A stretch of 64,000 bases of DNA from an uncultured Bacteroidota bacterium (GTDB lineage Bacteria; Bacteroidota; Bacteroidia; Chitinophagales; Chitinophagaceae), in the NCBI GenBank assembly GCA_937928385.1, contig CALEZD010000079.1, forward strand, positions 38,783 through 102,782, written 5' to 3'. The position numbers and the translations under genes were made by a program. Shown here piece by piece: positions 1-9,059 of the stretch. A model generated the notes under the pieces. That model was not told the DNA's origin. It did not search any database and saw only the letters and a list, made by a program, of their open reading frames with translations. The first letter of the stretch is position 1; each line of letters opens with the position of its first letter.

Positions 1-306
1 TTTGGTGCGTTCCAGCTTGACGTTATATGCCAGCAGTTTTCCATAGTTATAATGGTAACCGTAACGCTTGTAAAATTTATCGCGGGAGATATCGCTTAGT
101 ATCTCATCGCATACCGCAATGTCTGTTAAATCACCCGGGTTGAAATAGCCTTGTCCTATGAGATACTGTAGGGCCTGCTCCGGAAATCCAAACCAGTTTT
201 TAATCCTGTTGAAGCGTTCCTCTTCCACACAAATAACAGGTCGCCCATCCCTGAACAATCCGACTGAACTGTTTATACCTGCATTTATAGCTAATATCAA
301 ACTCAA
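1..306 (-). CDS. Carbamoyltransferase (NodU/CmcH family), N-terminal part, cut by window edge
   Basis: The frame read leftward from 306 gives 102 residues beginning with the hallmark of NodU/CmcH carbamoyltransferases: ILAINAG near the start, then VCVEEERFNRIKNW-like sequence (seen as VICVEEERFNRIKNWFGFPE). Family members transfer a carbamoyl group from carbamoyl phosphate to hydroxyls of sugars, nodulation factors or antibiotics. There is no ATG nearby; the best start is TTG at 306-304, which overlaps the TGA stop of the upstream gene, implying translational coupling. It is the last visible gene of the polysaccharide operon, so it probably carbamoylates the glycan. The rest, including the catalytic domains, lies outside the window. 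Confidence 0.82.
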   Translation of the reverse strand, partial: MSLILAINAGINSSVGLFRDGRPVICVEEERFNRIKNWFGFPEQALQYLIGQGYFNPGDLTDIAVCDEILSDISRDKFYKRYGYHYNYGKLLAYNVKLERTK

Positions 307-1553
307 TGTATCGTATTTTGTTTTGCCAACATGGTGTCTAACACTTGTTGCATCAACGCAGCAGTGAACTTTTCAGCCCCCTCAATATTCAGATGCTCCG
401 GGTCAAATACATTCCCCGGCCAGATGTAATCAAGCTGCGAAAGGTTATTCTCTTGCAGGTCTGACACATCAATGTAAGTAATGTTTTCATGGCGTAATTT
501 GGCTATTTCCTTGTCAAACCATGAATGCCCGCCGGTATTCAATACTATATCGTTGTATATGGACTGTGGCAATTTTACTAGTACCAGTTTACAGCCTTTT
601 TTTTGGAGAAAGCCAGCCAAATTTACTATTTCTTCTATCCTCGCTTCGTCAAATGTATTATCCTTAATGTTAACAACTGCCGCAGATTGCAAATATTTTA
701 TGAATTCTGTTTCGTTATCCAGGTATTTTTTGTCTATGGATTTCCGGTACATATTTCCACCTCTGAACCAATCATCGTATTTGTTCTTCAAAGTAGTTGT
801 TACATCGTAACGCAACTGGGGCATGCATAGGTACTGTTCTATCAATTGGTCAAAAGAGGGTTTTTCTTCCCTGCTTTTTATCGCTTCTTTCACATACTCA
901 TGGCTGTGTTGGTTTTTATAGCTCTCCAGCATTTCCACCTTGTTCATTCCATATAGCACTACCGTTCCGGGTTTAAACGTTAAACCGATAGAATCAGCAT
1001 AGCGCATAAACCATGATGCTATGAAAGGAGTGTTATTTCCAGTAGTGAAATCCAATAAGTATTTGTCCGGGTGCTTTTCGTAAAATACCTGTCTGCTGAA
1101 GTCACAAAAGAAGATAGAACTGCCCAGCAGTATTAAATCGGGTGCATGGTGTTTCCACAATTCATATCGTAGCCCCGGGTGTTCCCTTAATATATGTGGT
1201 TGACATTTATACCTGAATTGCGGTAAAGTAAACTCGGCGGATGTGGGTGTAGAAACGGGATAGTCATTATTGAGAATTATACTGTCATACATACCGTACA
1301 TCCTGTTTAGGATGATTTTTCCATGTTCAGTCTGCCGTTCCATGAACTTAAGGCGGTACGTTTCTTCATTAATTATGCTGATCTGTTCAGGACGTATGCT
1401 TAGTTGATTGGGGTAAATAGTATAGTACACTTTATTCGCAACTAATAACAATGCTAACGGCGAAAATAATATGATGACTACAAGTCTGTACCGCAAGTTG
1501 TCAAAAATTAAAATATAGAAACTGCGGGTTATCTCCGAGTAACACCACCGCAA
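303..1553 (-). CDS. DltD/AlgX-like SGNH-type protein, partner of the MBOAT acyltransferase
   Basis: A 416-aa protein with one N-terminal membrane segment (about residues 25-45) and a long extracytoplasmic part. It contains LILLGSSIFF (about residue 140), which resembles the GDS/GSS block of SGNH-like proteins paired with MBOAT O-acyltransferases (AlgJ/AlgX, DltD), and a late block DPEHLNIEGAEKF with an Asp and His placed like the DxxH of that fold. The likely role is to complete O-acylation of the surface glycan outside the membrane. The ATG at 1553 overlaps the MBOAT gene by 53 nt; a TTG at 1496, just after the MBOAT stop, would give a 398-aa protein that keeps the membrane segment. Catalytic assignment is an inference. 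Confidence 0.62.
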   Translation of the reverse strand: MRWCYSEITRSFYILIFDNLRYRLVVIILFSPLALLLVANKVYYTIYPNQLSIRPEQISIINEETYRLKFMERQTEHGKIILNRMYGMYDSIILNNDYPVSTPTSAEFTLPQFRYKCQPHILREHPGLRYELWKHHAPDLILLGSSIFFCDFSRQVFYEKHPDKYLLDFTTGNNTPFIASWFMRYADSIGLTFKPGTVVLYGMNKVEMLESYKNQHSHEYVKEAIKSREEKPSFDQLIEQYLCMPQLRYDVTTTLKNKYDDWFRGGNMYRKSIDKKYLDNETEFIKYLQSAAVVNIKDNTFDEARIEEIVNLAGFLQKKGCKLVLVKLPQSIYNDIVLNTGGHSWFDKEIAKLRHENITYIDVSDLQENNLSQLDYIWPGNVFDPEHLNIEGAEKFTAALMQQVLDTMLAKQNTIH

Positions 1554-2967
1554 ACAGGAACAATGAGTATATCCAGATAACCCTTCCTGTTCTCAATTGG
1601 CTATTCAATAATATTTCCTGCGAATTTTTGAAAAATACTGCAAGCACAAAAAATACCCCGAGGTACAATAATATACGGTTGGAATAAAAAGGCTTCTCCA
1701 GCAAAGTACTGTTCCATTCGCCAAAAGATACTATGCCTGAACGGGCTAAGACACTAATCTTTTGCAAGCCTTCGGGCAATACTATACCCGTCATACCTGA
1801 CATTCCTTTCAATACTTTTATGGCATCTTCCCAACTGTTCGCCCTGAAGAACACCCATGCAGCATTTACAAATCCAAACGTGAGCGCCCAGGAAACGAAT
1901 ATTGGTAGGTTCACTTTTGTCAGCCTGAACAAACGTTCCACTATAATAGCCATACCATGCAGAAAACCCCAGAAGACAAATGTCCATGCTGCCCCGTGCC
2001 ATAGCCCGCCTAGAATGAATACCACCAGGAGGTTGTACAATTCTCTGCCGAAGCCTCTTTTATTACCTCCCAATGGTATGTACAGGTAGTCGCGCAAAAA
2101 CCTGCTGAGTGTAATATGCCATCTCCTCCAGAAGTCAGCTATACCCGTTGCTTTGTATGGCGAATTGAAGTTGACCGGTATCCTGATATTGAACATCAAT
2201 CCCAATCCCACTGCCATATCGCAGTATCCGCTGAAGTCATAATAGAGTTGGAAGGTATAAGACAGTGATGTTATCCATGCTTCAGCGAAGTTGAGTACAG
2301 GTGCGGTGTCAAAACCATTGTTGGCCCATATGGCAAATGTATCTGCAATCACTACTTTCTTTACCAACCCCATCATTACCAGCAAACTGCCTCGCACCAG
2401 GTTTTCATAATTAATATACCTGTTTTCTTTTTGTGCGAATTGTGGCAACATCTCGCCATGGTGCACAATAGGCCCGGCTATCAGTTGTGGAAAAAATGTT
2501 ACGAACAATGAATAGTTTACCAGGCTATACTCTTTTGTTTGGCCTTTGTAGCAATCTACAAGGAACGCAATGGTTTGGAAAGTAATAAAGCTGATGCCCA
2601 GTGGTAGTATTATATCCTGTACGCGGAATGAAGTATTCAACAGGTGATTAGCGTTATCAATAAAAAAGTTGCAATACTTATAGTACCCCAGCAATGACAG
2701 GTTAACTATCACCCCAAATATCAACAAGGCTTTCCTGCTGAGTGTTGTTTTATTTAGAGATAGCTGCCTGCCTACAATAAAATTGAACATTATGGTGAAC
2801 AGCAACAGAAATACATATACAGGGTTCCACCAACCATAAAAAACAAAAGAAGCCAACAACAGGAAAAACTTCCCATTCTCAAACGAGGTATATTTATTCA
2901 ATAAGAAATAAATAATCCACGTGAGCGGAAGAAAGACCAGTAAGAACCCGTACGAATTAAAGAGCAT
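1501..2967 (-). CDS. MBOAT family O-acyltransferase (AlgI-like)
   Basis: A 488-aa polytopic membrane protein with roughly ten hydrophobic segments. It contains the AlgI/DltB-type signature GGLWHGAAWTFVFWGFLHG (about residue 317), whose histidines are the family's catalytic candidates, and the earlier block FSGYCDMAVGLGLMF. Members move acyl groups across the inner membrane onto polysaccharide. It starts at the base next to the asparagine-synthase-like stop (2968) and its 3' end abuts or overlaps the DltD/AlgX-like gene, forming an acylation pair within the polysaccharide operon. Length fits the family. Confidence 0.9.
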   Translation of the reverse strand: MLFNSYGFLLVFLPLTWIIYFLLNKYTSFENGKFFLLLASFVFYGWWNPVYVFLLLFTIMFNFIVGRQLSLNKTTLSRKALLIFGVIVNLSLLGYYKYCNFFIDNANHLLNTSFRVQDIILPLGISFITFQTIAFLVDCYKGQTKEYSLVNYSLFVTFFPQLIAGPIVHHGEMLPQFAQKENRYINYENLVRGSLLVMMGLVKKVVIADTFAIWANNGFDTAPVLNFAEAWITSLSYTFQLYYDFSGYCDMAVGLGLMFNIRIPVNFNSPYKATGIADFWRRWHITLSRFLRDYLYIPLGGNKRGFGRELYNLLVVFILGGLWHGAAWTFVFWGFLHGMAIIVERLFRLTKVNLPIFVSWALTFGFVNAAWVFFRANSWEDAIKVLKGMSGMTGIVLPEGLQKISVLARSGIVSFGEWNSTLLEKPFYSNRILLYLGVFFVLAVFFKNSQEILLNSQLRTGRVIWIYSLFLFAVVLLGDNPQFLYFNF

Positions 2968-4680
2968 TTACTTAAATACTTTATCAAGAAATACGGCAAA
3001 CGTCAGTAGCATGGAAACAGCATAGCCGTTTGCCGCTATAGGGCGATTGTGTAAATCATCCAGCAATTCTTTTATTTTATATCCAGGTACTAGTTCGCTC
3101 AACAATTTATTGCCTAACAATCTCTGCTCCAGGTTTATCTTTCCGTTTGGGTTCAGGTAAAATACTTCCCAGTTTCTTTGTACCGGTTTGGTTTTAGTTA
3201 TAGTCCTTTGAATTTTTTTTACAGCCCTGTACGCAACATTCCTGTTATTGAAATATTTGTAGTTATACAAATCCGCATCATACTCCTGCCAGGTAATTCT
3301 TGCCAGGTCTTCATGATGCTGTTTCAGATAGGCTATCTGCAGTTCACGGTTCTTTGCCAAATCGCCAGGAATGGTGCAAAACAAGTCAACAATACGTTTA
3401 TCGTAAAATGGCAGTACAGGCATAACAGCTGCCTGGTACATACGCAAGCTGGCAGCCGTCCACCGGAAAGACCATTGGTCAGTCTTATATATTTTCATCA
3501 GGAAGTCCGCACTGTCGATGTGGCTGTATTGCGATACGAAGGATTGAAAATAGTCGTTCAGATATGCGGAACTGTCTTTAACATGCTGCTGACAAATATT
3601 GTCCAACAGCCATTGCGAACCTTTTTTAATGATTTTTTTTTGAAAAGCCGGAACTAAATCAGCTTTCTCCTCAATATTCATACTATCCATCCATACATCG
3701 CCCCAATGGCCGCCTACCACCACGTCGGCGTTATGTTTCAACCAATCTGTAGCAGATGCCTGACGCGTACCATCTACATACTGGAATAACTCAACCGCCT
3801 CAGCAATTTCATCCAGTTGTTCAAACAAATAATCAGGCAATTGATATGAATGTATAGGTAAATTCCTTGCTTTGGCTATTTGCCTCCCTATCTGTATTTC
3901 AGGTGAATCGGCAGTATAGCCATAACAAAGCGCCTGGAGGCTTTTATAGTGCCAACCACCTCTTGATGTCAATTCACCCGCAAGCAAACGACTGTCTAAT
4001 CCCCCCGATACTGGAATGACTGTACGCTTATTGTCTGTAGCAATAGTCAAGGAGGAGTGCAGAATGCCCTTTAATTCATTAATAGAACTTTCAGCCGGTT
4101 TTTCTGTTGGCTGATAATCCCATTGCCACCAGCGTTTTTTTTCTAACAGGTTCAGGTCAGAATCAAAGTGATAATAGCATGCGGGCTCAAATATGTTTAT
4201 GCCTTGTAAGTAAGTAGTATCATTGGGGAAATAGCCCATTGCCATGAAGCCTGTAATGCCTTCCCAATTTAGTTTTTTATTCGTTTTTGCTTTTGCCAAC
4301 GCCAGGTAGTTGGTGGATATGATTTTATCTTTAGACCAATATGCGTGATAACTACCCATCCGGTTGGTAAACACATATACATCGCCGGATGTTATGGCAG
4401 TAACGAATATGATATAGTGCCCTGCAGGGTCATTGTATTTGTTGTCAGGATTGTGGATAAAATTGACACACCTGTTGAGCAACTCCGGTTTGTCAATCTT
4501 TTCATATAACTGACCTATCAGGACCAGTTTATGTTTTTCGTTTTCAACTTCTGTAATGAAGTCGCTATTGCCGGGCAAACTGAGCCAGGTATTGCCTGAT
4601 ATATGGTGCCAATCATTATTACTACCTCGCTTGTACGATGGTGCATTACCGCCTATCCATATATCGTAAAAGGCACTCAT
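2968..4680 (-). CDS. Asparagine synthase-like protein lacking the N-terminal glutaminase Cys
   Basis: A 570-aa protein with a clear PP-loop VIPVSGGLDSRLLAGEL (about residue 220), the ATP-binding motif of asparagine synthetase B. Asparagine synthetases that use glutamine need Cys2; here the N-terminus is MSAFYDIWIGG, so the glutaminase site appears lost and the N-terminal domain is vestigial. Such proteins recur in exopolysaccharide loci, where an amidotransferase role on a sugar acid (for example a uronic acid made by the dehydrogenase in this operon) is plausible but unproven. Its ATG overlaps the stop of the preceding glycosyltransferase by 4 nt. Confidence 0.8.
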   Translation of the reverse strand: MSAFYDIWIGGNAPSYKRGSNNDWHHISGNTWLSLPGNSDFITEVENEKHKLVLIGQLYEKIDKPELLNRCVNFIHNPDNKYNDPAGHYIIFVTAITSGDVYVFTNRMGSYHAYWSKDKIISTNYLALAKAKTNKKLNWEGITGFMAMGYFPNDTTYLQGINIFEPACYYHFDSDLNLLEKKRWWQWDYQPTEKPAESSINELKGILHSSLTIATDNKRTVIPVSGGLDSRLLAGELTSRGGWHYKSLQALCYGYTADSPEIQIGRQIAKARNLPIHSYQLPDYLFEQLDEIAEAVELFQYVDGTRQASATDWLKHNADVVVGGHWGDVWMDSMNIEEKADLVPAFQKKIIKKGSQWLLDNICQQHVKDSSAYLNDYFQSFVSQYSHIDSADFLMKIYKTDQWSFRWTAASLRMYQAAVMPVLPFYDKRIVDLFCTIPGDLAKNRELQIAYLKQHHEDLARITWQEYDADLYNYKYFNNRNVAYRAVKKIQRTITKTKPVQRNWEVFYLNPNGKINLEQRLLGNKLLSELVPGYKIKELLDDLHNRPIAANGYAVSMLLTFAVFLDKVFK

Positions 4681-5798
4681 CGGTGTTTCATCAACTTGCT
4701 ATACAACGCTTCAAATTTTTGCACTTCTTTCTGAATGGTATATTCTCCATATACTTTATCCAGTGCTCTTTCAGCCAGCTCTTTCGGGTAAGATGGTTTA
4801 TTGATGAACTCTCGCAGGCAATCAGCCAATGCATCTGCTTTTTCAGGTTTGAATACTAAGCCTGTTTTGCCGTGCTGTATCAAATCACGATTGCCGGCAA
4901 CGTCGCTTACTATGCAGGGCGTACCAGCTGCCATGGCCTCTAATACAGAAACCGGGCAGCCTTCTTCATGGCCCATGTAAGTAGAAGTAGGCAGTACAAA
5001 GGCATTGCTGGCATTCAGTAAGCTATTCACATTACTATAATGACCTGCTATTTTCACCCTGTCCTGCACCCCCAGTTTTTTTATTAACGCATCCAGTTCA
5101 GCTTTGTATTCATTATCTCTTATTGCACCAGCTATGATTACATAGGTTTGTTCCACTTTGGCAGCCGCTTTTATTAAAGTCGCCTGGTCTTTAGCACGTA
5201 CTAACTGTGCTATGCAACTTACCATTAATGCCCTGTCCGGAATGCTAAATTCCTGCCTTGCAGACATGTCATACCCGGGTTTGAACTGCTCCGTATCCAC
5301 ACCCCCATGTATTAAATGTGACTTGCGCTTGTATCGCTTTGATGCAAAGAATGTTTCGAACATGGTAGTATTGCGTGCCACTACTGCGCTGGAAAGCATA
5401 GTTTTTGTTTTCCATGCTTTTCGTCCCCAGTTCATGTTCTTTTTTACATACAGGTATTTTGCACCTGCCCAGCGCGCTACCAGCGCTTCTGAAAAATCTG
5501 AAGACCAGTTGAACGACTGCCATATATCAAAGTCAAGCGACCTGAAGTCGCGGGCGTATGCCCTTGCACTTCTTATTTTATTTGCCAGGCTGGCCTGTTC
5601 GTCCGCTACAAAGGGTTGCACCACTATGGGCATCTTTTTTGCTATCACTTCATCAAACAGTTCGCCCCCTACCTGTTGCACGCCTATCCATGCTTCAAAA
5701 AGATTCTTGTCCAGGCGCTCCGCGATATTCAGCATTTCTCTGCCGCTGCCTGCTGTAGTTAAGTTGGGCAACGCAAACAGTACTTTTATTTTTTCCAA
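4677..5798 (-). CDS. Glycosyltransferase family 4
   Basis: A 373-aa GT-B protein. The C-terminal half carries the GT4 nucleotide-sugar site: EEGCPVSVLEAMAAGTPCIV (about residues 275-294), followed by SDVAGNRDLIQHGKTGLVF. This is a retaining sugar transfer enzyme, probably acting at the cytoplasmic face of the membrane on a lipid-linked repeat unit. It has a 4-nt overlap with the following asparagine-synthase-like gene and an 11-nt gap from the preceding GT4, consistent with one operon. Donor and acceptor cannot be told from sequence. Confidence 0.9.
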   Translation of the reverse strand: MEKIKVLFALPNLTTAGSGREMLNIAERLDKNLFEAWIGVQQVGGELFDEVIAKKMPIVVQPFVADEQASLANKIRSARAYARDFRSLDFDIWQSFNWSSDFSEALVARWAGAKYLYVKKNMNWGRKAWKTKTMLSSAVVARNTTMFETFFASKRYKRKSHLIHGGVDTEQFKPGYDMSARQEFSIPDRALMVSCIAQLVRAKDQATLIKAAAKVEQTYVIIAGAIRDNEYKAELDALIKKLGVQDRVKIAGHYSNVNSLLNASNAFVLPTSTYMGHEEGCPVSVLEAMAAGTPCIVSDVAGNRDLIQHGKTGLVFKPEKADALADCLREFINKPSYPKELAERALDKVYGEYTIQKEVQKFEALYSKLMKHR

Positions 5799-5809
5799 TT
5801 ATTAACCGG

Positions 5810-6958
5810 TTAGTAATTATAGAATTTTCTGAAAGAATCCACAAATGCTTGCCTGTTGTGTTGTTCTACAACTATTTTTTTCGCTTCAGTTGCCATAGCA
5901 AATCGTTGTTCTTTATTCAAAGAATACAAATTGCTTAATGCTTCTTTCAATGCGTGTATATCTCTGGCAGGCACTACATATCCTGACTTGCCTCTTTGTA
6001 TTACTTCTGCTATACCACCCACACCTGTTGAGATGACAGGTGTACCTGAAGCCATAGCTTCCAGCACTGCATTGGCTATTCCCTCTTCCACACTAGGCAG
6101 CAACAACACGTCATGCTTTTCTATTTCTTTCAAAACATCATTATGCGGCAACCCATTTACTATGTGTACCTCATCATTTATATCTTGTTGATGTAGCTGG
6201 TATTGAATACTTGCAGGCGTCTTTCCTTCTGCAATCAGAGTATAGGTAAATGGGATTCCTTCTCTTTTTAACATTCCTAGCGCATCCAGGGCATATTCAT
6301 ATCCTTTCTTCCAAAAGAAACGCCCGACAGAAATAATACGTAACTCCGGGTGGGGTGTTTTGGGCTGTATTTCTTTTTGCAGCAATTTGTCATCCACAAA
6401 GGAATAGATGATATTGGTAGCCTCCGGCCTTGCTCCATATTGTGCTGCCTCATTCGCAATAGCTTTGCTCACTGCATGAAACCGATGTACCCTGGGAAAC
6501 AGCCGCATGTAGCTCTCTTTTATTTCCGGTGTTGTGATAGGCGTGTAGTTGATATGCGCGCCGCGCAAGCTTACTAATATTTTATGGGGATATAAATCGA
6601 ACAACAAATCCCTGTTATGAATAAAGGCTGCCCACTGCACATGTATCCTGTCCGGCTTTGAATATATTATTGGCAGGTAGAACAGTAAATCGTTATACAA
6701 TTGCATAATCCCCCTGCTGCTCTTTACAATCCCCACAAAATGCCTGAATCCTGTCGCTAACAATAGTCTGATAATAAACAATACTTTGGCAAACACGCGT
6801 TCAGGGATCACGATTACCGTTACATTCTGGTGATATTTAAAAGCTCCTGTCTTTTTGCCTATGATGGTAATGTCAAAACCGTCTTCTGCCATAGCATTGA
6901 CCTGTGCGTCAATGAAAGTGGTAGAAGGAACCGAGCCTGTTAGTACAGTTATATTCAT
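5810..6958 (-). CDS. Glycosyltransferase family 4
   Basis: A 382-aa GT-B protein with the GT4 C-terminal motif EEGIANAVLEAMASGTPVIS, then VGGIAEVIQRGKSGYVV. The N-terminal domain (MNITVLTGSVPSTTFIDAQVNAM) has the expected donor-fold start, and LRIISVGRFFWKKGYEYAL marks the domain junction. It acts in polysaccharide repeat-unit assembly. Its ATG overlaps the stop of the flippase gene by 4 nt, indicating translational coupling. Substrates unknown. Confidence 0.9.
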   Translation of the reverse strand: MNITVLTGSVPSTTFIDAQVNAMAEDGFDITIIGKKTGAFKYHQNVTVIVIPERVFAKVLFIIRLLLATGFRHFVGIVKSSRGIMQLYNDLLFYLPIIYSKPDRIHVQWAAFIHNRDLLFDLYPHKILVSLRGAHINYTPITTPEIKESYMRLFPRVHRFHAVSKAIANEAAQYGARPEATNIIYSFVDDKLLQKEIQPKTPHPELRIISVGRFFWKKGYEYALDALGMLKREGIPFTYTLIAEGKTPASIQYQLHQQDINDEVHIVNGLPHNDVLKEIEKHDVLLLPSVEEGIANAVLEAMASGTPVISTGVGGIAEVIQRGKSGYVVPARDIHALKEALSNLYSLNKEQRFAMATEAKKIVVEQHNRQAFVDSFRKFYNY

Positions 6959-8457
6959 GCGCTATGTATGCCGTATATCCTGTTGAAAGGTTGTTGCGCT
7001 TTAGGAAAGGTAGCGGCAAGAAAATATGAAATGGTTTTAAGTTCTTTTGGAAAGAGAAGTTTTACAAACAGGTTATATACAAGTATAACAGCAATAGCTA
7101 CTATAGCTATTATCCAAAGTGGGTATATCCCTTCAAAGATAGCAGACACATAACTGCCCGTAATTCCTAAAACAGCCACTACAGCTATAATGCTCAGGAA
7201 ATAAGGATAAAGGTCTTTGTACCACCGCATGTTGGGTAATTCAACCGCGTTCATAGTCAATCTTATACGCCAGTTGTAAAATACGGCACGTACAATTACT
7301 AAAGATAAAGCCACACCAACAATACCACCATAATAAGCTCCTATGGCAGAACCAACCAGGTGCACGGGCGTAAAAAATAAGTTGACCTTAAAAGATTCTT
7401 TATTTCTGTGGTAAGCATTCATCACGATACTGAATGAACTGGTGACTGTACGCAATGCTGAATATATTATGAGTATCTGCATGGGCAATACAGCGTCTAC
7501 CCACTGTGGGCCATACATCAGTAGTATTATAGGCTTGGCTGTCAGTAGCATGATACCCAGGAAAGGCAGCAATACGAACGAGAATGTTTTCAGGAAACTC
7601 ATATAGTGATGATAGAACTTACTTTTATCATTCACGTATTTAGGCAATACAGACGACAGGATATTATTAGACACCATTATCAGTTGCGTGGTGAAAAGTT
7701 CTGCCATCTGCATGGCAATGTTGTAAATACCCAGCATACTCAGCCCAAGCATTTTACTTAGGATAAATTTATCTCCATGGTCAGCCATACGCCTTAACAG
7801 CCCGGAGCCTATGAGATGTTTCGTGAAGTGGTATATTTCTTTCCAGCGCTCTGTGTACAGCCTCGTACCCGGTTTTAATTTAGTTGCCCTGTAAAACACC
7901 CATGTTTGTATGGGCGTGAGCAGCAGGGTAGGTAGAATAAGACTGTATACCCCAAACCCGGCAAAAACTGCCACCAGTTTGCCTAAGGGAATAAGTATGA
8001 TAAACGGAGTTTGTATCCTTACCTGTTTATCAAACATCATGTTCCTGCTCAACCATGTTTTAGGAATAACAGCCAATTGCGAAAACACGAATATCCCACC
8101 TACTATAAAACTGATGTCTCTTATCCGAGGTTCGTTTTGAAATACTGTCCATAAAGGCACTATGAGCAGGAAAACCCCAAGCACAACAAGCGTTATGACA
8201 ATATTGAACCAAAATGCCGCCCTGAATGTTTCCTTTACATCATCTTTACGGTATGCCAGCAGATATTCGCTCAGGCCTGTAGTGCCGAATACAGATACAA
8301 GGTACAGCAATACTTCGGTAATGCTGACCAGCCCAAAGTCGTAGGGTGTTAGCTCACGTGCCAGCACAACGATGGTGGTCAGGCCCATCAGCTTTTCCAG
8401 CATGTTGCGCTGCAATATTTTTACAAATCCTTTTGCTGCTTTTTTCCCGATACTCAT
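6955..8457 (-). CDS. Wzx/WzxC-type polysaccharide flippase
   Basis: A 500-aa protein with about 12-14 hydrophobic segments and a positively charged N-terminus (MSIGKKAAKGFVKILQRNML), typical of the MOP-superfamily polysaccharide transporters (Wzx/WzxC). It flips undecaprenyl-linked repeat units across the inner membrane. It sits between the acetyltransferase (20-nt gap) and the GT4 pair (4-nt overlap). A second, unrelated flippase of the same superfamily lies at 23.7 kb, suggesting either two glycans or split loci. No Wzy polymerase is evident in this window. Confidence 0.88.
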   Translation of the reverse strand: MSIGKKAAKGFVKILQRNMLEKLMGLTTIVVLARELTPYDFGLVSITEVLLYLVSVFGTTGLSEYLLAYRKDDVKETFRAAFWFNIVITLVVLGVFLLIVPLWTVFQNEPRIRDISFIVGGIFVFSQLAVIPKTWLSRNMMFDKQVRIQTPFIILIPLGKLVAVFAGFGVYSLILPTLLLTPIQTWVFYRATKLKPGTRLYTERWKEIYHFTKHLIGSGLLRRMADHGDKFILSKMLGLSMLGIYNIAMQMAELFTTQLIMVSNNILSSVLPKYVNDKSKFYHHYMSFLKTFSFVLLPFLGIMLLTAKPIILLMYGPQWVDAVLPMQILIIYSALRTVTSSFSIVMNAYHRNKESFKVNLFFTPVHLVGSAIGAYYGGIVGVALSLVIVRAVFYNWRIRLTMNAVELPNMRWYKDLYPYFLSIIAVVAVLGITGSYVSAIFEGIYPLWIIAIVAIAVILVYNLFVKLLFPKELKTISYFLAATFPKAQQPFNRIYGIHSA

Positions 8458-8477
8458 ATGTATCGTTAAAGAGAGAA

Positions 8478-9050
8478 TTATTCCAGGCGGATTACTTTAC
8501 CACCTTCAAGTTTATATAGCTGTTTGCTTTCCGGGCAAACAGCAAAACCGTTATTGTCAAACTCCAGTTTGTGCCCGTACTCGCTCATCCAGCCGGATTG
8601 CCTTGCCGGGTTGCCGATTACCAGTGCATAGGGCGGTACGTCTTTAGTAATAACTGCGCCTGCGCCTATAAAGGCATATTCACCTATATTGTTGCCGCAT
8701 ACTATGGTTGCGTTGGCACCTATCGTTGCGCCCTTGCCTACAAATGTTGTTTCATACTTATCCCTGCGTGCCACGGCACTACGCGGGTTAGTAATATTGG
8801 TAAATACGCAGGAGGGCCCCAGAAAAACATCATCGCCGCAGGTAACCCCGGTGTATATAGATACGTTGTTCTGCACTTTTACATTGTTGCCCAACACCAC
8901 ACCGGGAGATATTACTACGTTTTGGCCAATGTTACAGCCATTACCTATTGTGCTCCCGCTCATGAGATGAGAGAAGTGCCAGATTTTTGTATCAGCACCT
9001 ATACTGCAATTATCATCAATAACTGCTGTAGGATGTGCAAAAAAACTCAT
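8478..9050 (-). CDS. Left-handed beta-helix acetyltransferase (WbpD/WlbB-like)
   Basis: A 190-aa protein composed of hexapeptide repeats (for example IGNGCNIGQNVVISPGVVLG) and ending with the usual PARQSGWMSEYGHKL block of WbpD/WlbB enzymes. These N-acetylate a 3-amino group on UDP-sugar acids. The neighbouring UDP-sugar dehydrogenase fits the same pathway, but the oxidoreductase (WbpB) and aminotransferase (WbpE) needed for a 2,3-diacetamido uronic acid are not next to it, so the final sugar is uncertain. Confidence 0.88.
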   Translation of the reverse strand: MSFFAHPTAVIDDNCSIGADTKIWHFSHLMSGSTIGNGCNIGQNVVISPGVVLGNNVKVQNNVSIYTGVTCGDDVFLGPSCVFTNITNPRSAVARRDKYETTFVGKGATIGANATIVCGNNIGEYAFIGAGAVITKDVPPYALVIGNPARQSGWMSEYGHKLEFDNNGFAVCPESKQLYKLEGGKVIRLE

Positions 9051-9059
9051 TAATATAAA

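Noticed and set aside
7910..8140. Small plus-strand frames within the flippase and other polysaccharide genes
   Set aside because: All are overlapped completely by well-supported minus-strand genes and lack domains or start signals.
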